A stretch of 34,337 bases of DNA from Pseudomonadota bacterium. GTDB taxonomy: Bacteria > Pseudomonadota > Gammaproteobacteria > Burkholderiales > Burkholderiaceae_C. Made by a program: the position numbers and the translations under genes. The stretch's first letter is position 1. Each line of letters opens with the position of its first letter. Of the stretch, positions 28,219 through 34,337 are shown piece after piece. The DNA is taken from positions 1 through 34,337 of the forward strand of contig JAFECX010000153.1 of the NCBI GenBank assembly GCA_018241895.1. The letters run 5' to 3'. The notes beneath the pieces are model-generated. The model had not been told where the DNA came from. It searched no databases and saw nothing but the letters and a program-made list of their open reading frames with translations.

Positions 28219-29598
28219 CTACATGCGCTCGAAGCAGCGCAACCGTTCCCAATCGGTGACGGTGGCTTCGAACGCGTCGATCTCGACCTGCGCCATCTGC
28301 AGGTAGTGCTCGACCACCTCGTCGCCGAAGGCGCTGCGTGCCATCTTCGAGCTGGCGAACAGCGCCGCCGCCTCGTTCAGGGAGCGCGGCACGTGCGGCC
28401 TGGACGAGGTGTAGGCATTGCCCTGCAGCGGCGGCTCCAGTTCCAGTTCGTGCTCGATGCCGTGGATGCCCGCGGCGAGCATGGCCGAAAGCGCCAGATG
28501 CGCATTGACGTCGCCGCCCGGCACGCGGTTTTCCAGCCGCAGCGACGGGCCGTGGCCGACGATGCGCACGGCGCAGGTGCGGTTGTCGCGACCCCAGGCG
28601 ATGGCGGTGGGGGCGAAGCTGCCCTTCGCGTAGCGCTTGTACGAGTTGATGTTGGGTGCCAACAGCAGCGTCAGCTCGCGCATGCACGCGAGCTGTCCGG
28701 CGATGAAGCGGGCGAACAGCACCGAGGGCGCCTGCCCGTTGGGCGTGGCGGTCACGGCGCGTCCCTCGAGGTCGCGCACGCTCATGTGGACGTGGCAGGA
28801 GTTGCCCTCGCGCTGGTTGTACTTGGCCATGTAGGTGAGCGAGCAACCCTCCTGCGCCGCGATTTCCTTGGCGCCGTGCTTGTACAGGGCGTGCTGGTCG
28901 GCCACCTCCAGCGCGCGCCCGTAGGAGAAGTTGATCTCGTACTGGCCGAAGTTGCACTCGCCCTTCGAGTTCTCGACCCGGATGCCGGCCTGGTCCATCG
29001 AGTTGCGGATGCGCGCCAGCAGCGGCTCGAGGCGCGCCGTGTCGAGCAGCGCGTAGTCGACGTTGTACCAATTCGCCGGGCGCAGATCGCGGTAGCCCTT
29101 GTGCCAGGCCTGCTCGTAGGTGTCGCGAAAGACGATGAATTCGAGCTCCGTCGCGGTGAACGCTTCGAGCCCGTGCGCCGCGAGGCGTTCGATCTGGCGC
29201 CGCAGGATCTGGCGCGGCGAGGCGACGACGGGTTGGCCATCGGCCCATTGCAGGTCGCAGACGACCCACGCCGAGCCCTCCATCCACGGCAGGCGACGCA
29301 GCGACGAGAGATCGGGGACGTAGACGAAGTCGCCGTAGCCGGTCTCCCACGAACTCATCCGGTAGCCCTGCACCGGATTGACGTCGACGTCGACCGTGAG
29401 CAGGTAGCTGCAGCCCTCGGCGTGGTGCTCGGCCACCTGGTCGAGGAAGTGCCGCACGCCCAGGCGCTTGCCGACCAGCCGGCCCTGCATGTCGACCATC
29501 GCGAGCACGACGGTGTGGATCTCGCCGGCCGCCGCCGCCGCGCGCAACTGGTCCATCGACAGCATGCCGGGTCTGGCGTCGTTGCGCTGGCTGTTCAT
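28219..29598 (-). CDS. Glutamine synthetase family, gamma-glutamyl-amine ligase type
   Basis: This 459-residue protein has the GS fold, with the N-terminal beta-grasp (residues about 20-110) and the ATP/metal catalytic domain. Key blocks are TELEFIVF (metal glutamates, about 148), GQYEINFSYG (about 223), NSCHVHMSV (about 269), LLLAPNINSYKRY (about 316) and LENRVPGGDVNAHLALSAMLAAG (about 360). It lacks the adenylylation-loop tyrosine region of GlnA and resembles PuuA/GlnT-like enzymes that glutamylate amines. With the ALDH downstream and importer upstream, I infer gamma-glutamylation of an imported primary amine. No PuuB oxidase or PuuD hydrolase is nearby, so the pathway is incomplete here. 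Confidence 0.9.
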   Translation of the reverse strand: MNSQRNDARPGMLSMDQLRAAAAAGEIHTVVLAMVDMQGRLVGKRLGVRHFLDQVAEHHAEGCSYLLTVDVDVNPVQGYRMSSWETGYGDFVYVPDLSSLRRLPWMEGSAWVVCDLQWADGQPVVASPRQILRRQIERLAAHGLEAFTATELEFIVFRDTYEQAWHKGYRDLRPANWYNVDYALLDTARLEPLLARIRNSMDQAGIRVENSKGECNFGQYEINFSYGRALEVADQHALYKHGAKEIAAQEGCSLTYMAKYNQREGNSCHVHMSVRDLEGRAVTATPNGQAPSVLFARFIAGQLACMRELTLLLAPNINSYKRYAKGSFAPTAIAWGRDNRTCAVRIVGHGPSLRLENRVPGGDVNAHLALSAMLAAGIHGIEHELELEPPLQGNAYTSSRPHVPRSLNEAAALFASSKMARSAFGDEVVEHYLQMAQVEIDAFEATVTDWERLRCFERM

Positions 29599-29661
29599 TC
29601 CGGTTCTTTCGTGGGGGTTGGATTCGGGCGCGGCTCCGCCGCCGGGGTGCGTGCACTGCCC

Positions 29662-31368
29662 TCAGAGCGCGGCCGCACCCAGGTTCGGCCGCACGTAGAA
29701 GACGAGCGCGCGCATCAGCAGCATCGCCGCGGCCACGACGACGACGATGATGGTCGAGAACGCGGCCGCCTGGGCGACGAACCCGGCCTCGTTGAGGTGC
29801 ATGACCGATACCGACGCGACGCTCGTCTCGGGCGTGACGAGGAAGATCACCGCCGACAGCGTCACCATCGAGCGCATGAAGAGGAAGAAGAACACCGACA
29901 GCACGGTGGGCGCGATGACGGGCAGGATCGCGTCGCCGAACACGTGCCGGATCCTGCCGCCCAGGCTGGCCACGGCGTCTTCGAGCGCGCGTGGGACCAT
30001 CCGCATGCCGGTGGCCATGGTCAGGAAGCCCTGCGTGTGGTAGTGGTACAAGTTGCACAGCGCGATCAGCACTGCGCTGCCGTACAGCCACGTCAGGTGA
30101 TAGGCCGGGTTGTTGAAGGCGAAGATGTACGACAAGCCCATGACGAGGCCGGGCACGCCGACCGGCAGGATGGCGAGGAAGTAGACGAGCTTGATCGCGC
30201 GGCCGTGGCGCTCGCGCACCCCGTAGGCGAGCAGGAACAGCAGCACGACGCCCAGCAGCGCGCACAGCACCGACACGTACAGCGTGGTCCAGATCGGCTT
30301 GTAGCCGTCGGCGATGTTGACGTCGAAGTTCACCAGCGTCAGGCTCATGTCGTAGGGCCACAGCTTGACGAAGCTCGCGAAGACGACGACGGCGACGATG
30401 GCGCATATCGCCAGCGCCGTCAGGTGCGTGAGCGCGCCGAGCAGCAGATCGCGCGGCACGCTGCGCGAGGCGACGAGCGGCACACGCTGCTCCGAGCCGC
30501 GGCCGAGCTCCTTGCGCGACGCCACGCGCTCGATGTAGATGGACAGCAGCGCCGGCAGCAGCAAGATGATGCCGACCACCGAGCCCATGCCGAAGTCCTG
30601 CTGGCCCGAAACCTGGCTGAAGATCTCGGTCGCCAGGACCTTGTAGTCGCCGGCGATGACCGCGGCGTTGCCGAAATCGGTGATCGTCACCGTGAAGACG
30701 ACGAAGGCCGCGCTCAGCAGCCCGAACCTGCAGTTGGGCAGCGTGATGTGCCGCAGCTGCTGCAGCGGCGTGGCACCCATGACGGTCGCCGCGTCGTAGT
30801 AGCGCACGTCGGCGTTGCGCAGCGCGGCCTGGATGATCATCACCGCCTGCGGCAGTGCGTAGAACACGTCCGACAGCAGCAACCCCCAGTAGCCGTAGAT
30901 GTTGTGCTCGACACCGCTCCAGCGCACGAACAGCCCGTTGCGCCCGAGCAGGAACAGGATGCCCAGCCCCTGCACGAGCGAAGGGGCGAGCATGGGCAGC
31001 AAGAGGGCGAGGCGCACCCAGGGCTTGAACCAGACGCGGCTGCGCTCCAGCGCGTAGGCGATCGGCGCGCCGAGCAGCAGGCACACCGCGGTGGTGCCGA
31101 GGCTGATGACGAAGCTGTTGGCGGTGGCCGTGAGCAGTCCTGGCGTCTGCGGAACGGCGGCGTAATTGCCCCAGCCGAGGGAGCCGTCGAGCTGGTGCAG
31201 GCTCTGCCAGAAGATGGTGAGCAGCGGCAGGCCGAAGAACAGCAGCAAGGCGATGGTCGGGATCGCGATGCAGACGCGGACCAGCAGTTCCTCGGGCGAG
31301 CGCCAGCCGGGGACGGCCGCACTCGCGCCCGGAGCGGGCGCGCCGCCGGCGCCGGCGAGTGGGCTCAC
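29662..31368 (-). CDS. ABC permease, double-length, 2-aminoethylphosphonate (PhnU2) type
   Basis: This 568-residue permease contains two fused permease domains, each with six helices and an EAA-type loop: DAATVMGATPLQQLRHITLP (about residue 179) and EDAVASLGGRIRHVFGDAILP (about 474). Such fusions occur in Fe(III)-type (FbpB) and PhnU2 transporters. The GTG start (31366-31368) overlaps the TGA of the ATPase gene as GTGA, showing tight coupling; the frame remains open upstream only as a shadow. With the substrate-binding protein that resembles PhnS2, aminophosphonate or a related small amine is the likely cargo. Confidence 0.88.
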   Translation of the reverse strand: MSPLAGAGGAPAPGASAAVPGWRSPEELLVRVCIAIPTIALLLFFGLPLLTIFWQSLHQLDGSLGWGNYAAVPQTPGLLTATANSFVISLGTTAVCLLLGAPIAYALERSRVWFKPWVRLALLLPMLAPSLVQGLGILFLLGRNGLFVRWSGVEHNIYGYWGLLLSDVFYALPQAVMIIQAALRNADVRYYDAATVMGATPLQQLRHITLPNCRFGLLSAAFVVFTVTITDFGNAAVIAGDYKVLATEIFSQVSGQQDFGMGSVVGIILLLPALLSIYIERVASRKELGRGSEQRVPLVASRSVPRDLLLGALTHLTALAICAIVAVVVFASFVKLWPYDMSLTLVNFDVNIADGYKPIWTTLYVSVLCALLGVVLLFLLAYGVRERHGRAIKLVYFLAILPVGVPGLVMGLSYIFAFNNPAYHLTWLYGSAVLIALCNLYHYHTQGFLTMATGMRMVPRALEDAVASLGGRIRHVFGDAILPVIAPTVLSVFFFLFMRSMVTLSAVIFLVTPETSVASVSVMHLNEAGFVAQAAAFSTIIVVVVAAAMLLMRALVFYVRPNLGAAAL

Positions 31369-32375
31369 GCCGAAACCCAGCGCACGGGGGCCGGATCGAT
31401 GTGCACGTGGACCCGATCGCCATCGGCCAGTGCGGCACCCGACTGCTGCTCGGCCACCAGCATGCGCCGGCCCCACTCGAAGCCGATGCGGCTCAGGTTG
31501 CCGAGGAAGGTGACGCTGCGCACGACGGCCGCACCGTCGCTCGCCTTCGTGAGCCGGACGTGCTCGGGCCGCACGCACAGGATCGATGCCTGCACCGGGT
31601 CGGCCGGCGGCGCCTGCTGCAGCAGTGCGGGCGCCCAGGCCTGCAGCCAGTCGAGCTCGAACAGGTTGCTCACGCCGATGAAGTCGGCGATGAAGCGCGT
31701 GCGCGGTTCCTGATACAGCGTCTGCGGCGAGCCGGCCTGCTCGATCATGCCGCGGTTCATGCACACGACCACGTCGGCCAGCATCAGCGCCTCTTCCTGG
31801 TCGTGCGTCACCATGATGGTGGGAATGCGCAGCCGGCGCTGCAGGTCGCGCAGCTCGCGGCGCATTTCGTTGCGCACGCGTGCGTCGAGCGCCGACAGCG
31901 GCTCGTCGAGCAGGATGAGCCGCGGCTCGACCGCCAGCGCGCGCGCCAGCGCGACGCGCTGCTGCTGCCCGCCCGAGAGCTGCCACGGGTAGCGCTCGGC
32001 CACGCCGGGGGTCTGGATGAGGGCGAGCAACTCGTCGACGCGCTGCTCGATGCGCGCGCGCTCGGTGCGCCGGATGCGCAGTCCGTAGCCGATGTTCTCG
32101 CGCACGGTCATGTTCGGAAACAGCGAGTACGACTGGAAGACGATGCCGAAGTTGCGGCTCCTGGGCGGCAGGCGCGCGAGGTCCTCGCCGTCCATCGACA
32201 GGCTGCCGCGGTCGGCCTGCAGCAGCCCGGCCACGATGCGCAGCAAGGTGGTCTTGCCGCAGCCGCTGGGTCCGAGCAGACAGACGAACTCGTGTTCGCC
32301 GATCTCCAGCGTGACGTCCCTGAGTGCCTCGACTCCGTCGAAGGACTTGCCGATGTTCGCGAGCTGCAGCCCCAT
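31365..32375 (-). CDS. ABC ATPase, PhnT2/PotA-like
   Basis: This 336-residue ATPase has Walker A GPSGCGKTT (about residues 35-43), the Q-loop in VFQSYSLFPNMTV, signature LSGGQQQRVALARAL (about 133), Walker B LILLDEPLSALD and the switch His in VTHDQEE. A C-terminal TOBE-like domain (CVRPEHVRL, about 268) is typical of importer ATPases of the polyamine, iron and aminoethylphosphonate group. It starts 34 bases after the substrate-binding protein and overlaps the permease start. Confidence 0.92.
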   Translation of the reverse strand: MGLQLANIGKSFDGVEALRDVTLEIGEHEFVCLLGPSGCGKTTLLRIVAGLLQADRGSLSMDGEDLARLPPRSRNFGIVFQSYSLFPNMTVRENIGYGLRIRRTERARIEQRVDELLALIQTPGVAERYPWQLSGGQQQRVALARALAVEPRLILLDEPLSALDARVRNEMRRELRDLQRRLRIPTIMVTHDQEEALMLADVVVCMNRGMIEQAGSPQTLYQEPRTRFIADFIGVSNLFELDWLQAWAPALLQQAPPADPVQASILCVRPEHVRLTKASDGAAVVRSVTFLGNLSRIGFEWGRRMLVAEQQSGAALADGDRVHVHIDPAPVRWVSA

Positions 32376-32408
32376 GCCGCGTGCGTCCGCTGCCGGCTCG
32401 CCGGACGT

Positions 32409-33428
32409 TCAGCGCGCGGTCACCTGCTGCCAGCGCTTGAGGATCGCCGCGCGCTCGGCGGCGGATTTCTCGAAGTCGATGGGGTAGAGCACGCTGCCGA
32501 CGTCCTGCGGCAGCCCGGCCTGGAGCATGCGCTCGGCCACCGGGACGCCCGGGATCGTCACGATCTCCTTGTACTTGCCGTACAGCGCCGCCGCCTCGGG
32601 CGACAGCGTCCAGTCGACGAAGCGCTTGGCGTCCTTCGTGTTCTTGGTGCTGGCGAGGATGGAGGTGGCCTCGAGCTCGTAGCCTTCCCACTTCGGCGGG
32701 ATGACCATCTTCACCGGAAAGCCCTGCTGGATCGACTGCACGGCCGGGAACGCGAACGAGATGCCGATCGCGTATTCGCCGGTGCGCGCCATCTTGCACG
32801 GCTTGGAGCCGGAGCTCGTGTACTGCGCGATGTTCTTGTTCAGCTCGCCGATGTACTTCCAGCCGTCTTCGCCGCGCCCCTGCAGCAAGGCCGCGATCTG
32901 CAGCCAGCCCACGCCCGAGGAAGCCGGATTGGGCATCACGAGCTCGCCCTTGTAGACCGGGTTGGTGAGATCGTCCCACGACGTGGGGATCGGCAGGTTC
33001 TTCGCCTTCGCCCGCTCAGTGTTGACGCAGAACGCGTTCATGTAGCCGGTGGCCGCGAACCAGGTCCCGTCCTTGCCCTTGTACTTGTCGGGCAGCGCCT
33101 TGGCCGCCGCAGGTTCGTACTTGACGAGCGCGCCGTGGATGCGCGGATCGAGCATGTTGGTGACCGCGAAGCCCCAGATCACGTCGGCACGCGGGTTGCC
33201 CGATTCGGCGATCACGCGCGCCGCGAGGTCGCCGGTCGACAGGCGCAACACGTGGAACTCGACATCGGGCATCGCCTTCTTGGCGGCGGCCATGTAGTCG
33301 GAGACCTCGTCGTCCTCCAGCGCCGTGTACACCGTGAGGGGTGCGGCCTGCGCCAGGTGCCCGAGGCCCGCCAGCGCCAGCACGGCGCCGGCGACCAGAT
33401 ACTTGCCACGACGAATCGAGATGGACAC
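32409..33428 (-). CDS. Periplasmic substrate-binding protein, 2-aminoethylphosphonate (PhnS2) type
   Basis: This 339-residue binding protein has a signal peptide ending AQA (residue 28). The mature start LTVYTALEDDEVSDYMAA and the blocks ADVIWGFA, WFAATGYMNAFCVNT, NPVYKGELVMPNPASSG, SGSKPCKMARTGEYAIGISF and VTIPGVPV match, as I recall them, the PhnS2-type group within the iron(III)/thiamine-like binding proteins. The GTG start (33426-33428) is set by GGGGGAAACC immediately upstream and by the signal peptide; the frame extends further upstream without any protein-like sequence. It is the first gene of the importer-GS-ALDH operon. Substrate assignment rests on resemblance, not on binding residues. 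Confidence 0.88.
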   Translation of the reverse strand: MSISIRRGKYLVAGAVLALAGLGHLAQAAPLTVYTALEDDEVSDYMAAAKKAMPDVEFHVLRLSTGDLAARVIAESGNPRADVIWGFAVTNMLDPRIHGALVKYEPAAAKALPDKYKGKDGTWFAATGYMNAFCVNTERAKAKNLPIPTSWDDLTNPVYKGELVMPNPASSGVGWLQIAALLQGRGEDGWKYIGELNKNIAQYTSSGSKPCKMARTGEYAIGISFAFPAVQSIQQGFPVKMVIPPKWEGYELEATSILASTKNTKDAKRFVDWTLSPEAAALYGKYKEIVTIPGVPVAERMLQAGLPQDVGSVLYPIDFEKSAAERAAILKRWQQVTAR

Positions 33429-33623
33429 GGTTTCCCCCGTTCTGTAGTCGACGATCCGACGGCCGCGCCTCGTGGCGACGGGCCACTCGCGCGGGCCATC
33501 GTCGGACGATTCTGACGGTGCCTTGCAAGCCACGCAATGAGTGGGTTCACGGGTGAGCGATGCGCAAGGGGGCGCTCGCGCGTCGTGCGGCGCCGCGACA
33601 TGCCGCGCCGGGATAATGTGCGC

Positions 33624-34337
33624 ATGTCCTTGCTGATCCCGTTTGCTGCCCCGCTGCATGCGCTGGCGCGTGCGCAGCCGGGGGCCGGGGCGCCGCGCGG
33701 CGTCGCCGACGCGGTGCCGCAGCTGCCGCAGCTGGCCGCGCTGCTCGCGCAGCTGGACGAGGTCGCGCGCGACGAGGGCGACGAGTGGAGCCTCAGCCCG
33801 CCGCACGAGCGGGCGCTGGCGCGCGCGCTCGGCTGGGCCGGCGCTGACGGGCAACTGCCGTTCGCGGCGCGAGCGGCGCGCGCCGATGGCCTGGACACGG
33901 GCGATCTCGCGGTCGGTCTCGTGACGCCGGCACACTGGCATCTGGGCACCGACCAGGTCAGCCTCGTCGACCCGGCGGCGTTGATGCTGTCGCTCGACGA
34001 CTCGCGCGCGCTCTTCGATGCGGTGACGCAGCTGTTCACGAGCGCGGGCTACGGCTTCGTGTTCGGCGCTGCCGATCGCTGGTACGTGATGCACGAGAGC
34101 CTGGCCGAGCTGCCCACGGCGTCGCTCGATCGCGTGATCGGGCGCAACGTCGACCACTGGCTCGGCAACGACCCGGCGGCGCGCCCCGTGCGCCGCCTGC
34201 AAAGCGAGGTGCAGATGCTGCTGTACGGGCAGGCCATCAACGCGGCGCGCGAGGCGCGCGGGCTGCTGCCGGTGAATTCGTTCTGGCTGAGCGGCTGCGG
34301 CGTCGCGCAGCCCGAGCGCGCCGGCGCGCCGCGCGTC
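33624..34337 (+). CDS. Burkholderiales conserved protein (possibly phosphoglycerate-mutase-like), partial at right edge
   Basis: The frame is open for 238 codons from the ATG at 33624-33626 to the window end. The protein begins MSLLIPFAAPLHALARA and includes GLVTPAHWHLGTDQVSLVDP (about 100-119), a WYVMHE segment, and RRLQSEVQMLLYGQAIN followed by LLPVNSFWLSGCG (about 218-230). This pattern is what I associate with a Burkholderiales protein sometimes annotated as a cofactor-independent phosphoglycerate mutase or RpfE-like protein, often next to recJ. I cannot confirm an enzymatic role; no metal-binding motif of that mutase family is visible in this part. Confidence 0.8.
   Translation, partial: MSLLIPFAAPLHALARAQPGAGAPRGVADAVPQLPQLAALLAQLDEVARDEGDEWSLSPPHERALARALGWAGADGQLPFAARAARADGLDTGDLAVGLVTPAHWHLGTDQVSLVDPAALMLSLDDSRALFDAVTQLFTSAGYGFVFGAADRWYVMHESLAELPTASLDRVIGRNVDHWLGNDPAARPVRRLQSEVQMLLYGQAINAAREARGLLPVNSFWLSGCGVAQPERAGAPRV

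Noticed and set aside
27823..31713. Very long open frame (about 1,296 codons) on the plus strand opposite the ABC/GS/ALDH operon
   Set aside because: It is antisense to five well-supported genes, is dominated by Arg/Ala/Gly/Val/Asp/Gln/His, and shows no domain. Such frames arise from codon bias in very GC-rich DNA.
33429..33623. Possible coding extension upstream of the substrate-binding protein (frame open to about 34202)
   Set aside because: The extension has no protein-like sequence, while GTG at 33428 has a GGGGGA ribosome-binding site and is followed at once by a signal peptide. The region opposite carries the start of another gene.

Overview
The window is about 34 kb of very GC-rich, densely coding DNA. 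Protein sequences, the lolCD locus and the gene families present all point to a betaproteobacterium of the order Burkholderiales with a denitrifying or nitrite/NO-respiring lifestyle. No rRNA, tRNA, CRISPR array, transposase or phage gene is visible.

Layout. (1) 1-2366, minus strand: lipoprotein-export genes: a lolC/E-type permease, lolD, and a second closely similar lolC/E-type permease cut by the left edge. (2) 2710-4044, plus: nnrS, an NO-linked membrane haem protein. (3) 14340 down to 4247, minus: a compact block of nine genes that reads as one operon. In transcription order these are a 53-residue membrane peptide, a CuA subunit II (norS-like), a haem-copper subunit I lacking the oxidase tyrosine (norY-like), ctaB, a SCO/SenC copper chaperone, a cytochrome b fused to two [4Fe-4S] clusters and an MvhD-like domain, an unrecognised 180-residue anchored protein, a second haem-copper-like subunit I with His-Asp where His-His is expected, and a cytochrome b fused to a 2Fe-2S ferredoxin and an FAD/NAD reductase. 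A DNR/FNR-type box with a correctly spaced -10 lies in front of it. (4) 14697-19768, plus: a divergent ctaA-like gene, an APC-family permease, ccoG and a DNR-type Crp/Fnr regulator. (5) 23254 down to 19899, minus: nirS (cytochrome cd1 nitrite reductase), a c551-type cytochrome (nirM-like) and a nirF-like beta-propeller, again behind a DNR-type palindrome. A TonB-dependent receptor is divergent from nirS. (6) 25606-26779, plus: a SirB2-family protein and a HAD-IB phosphatase pseudogene with an internal deletion. (7) 33428 down to 26820, minus: an ABC importer of the 2-aminoethylphosphonate (PhnS2/T2/U2) type, a gamma-glutamyl-amine-ligase-type glutamine synthetase and an aldehyde dehydrogenase, all in one operon. 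(8) 33624-34337, plus: a gene cut by the right edge.

How it works together (inference). NirS makes NO from nitrite with electrons from the c551-type cytochrome. The regulator at 19070 carries the E-x-x-S-R recognition helix that reads TTGA half-sites, and such palindromes stand before both nirS and the nine-gene operon, so NO sensing probably couples nitrite reduction to NO removal. The operon supplies a CuA-containing NO-reductase-like enzyme with its copper chaperone and haem-modifying enzymes. It also supplies a second, less usual haem-copper-type protein flanked by two cytochrome b fusion proteins that could feed it from NAD(P)H and from ferredoxin/thiol-type carriers. This second module is the most likely undescribed system in the window.
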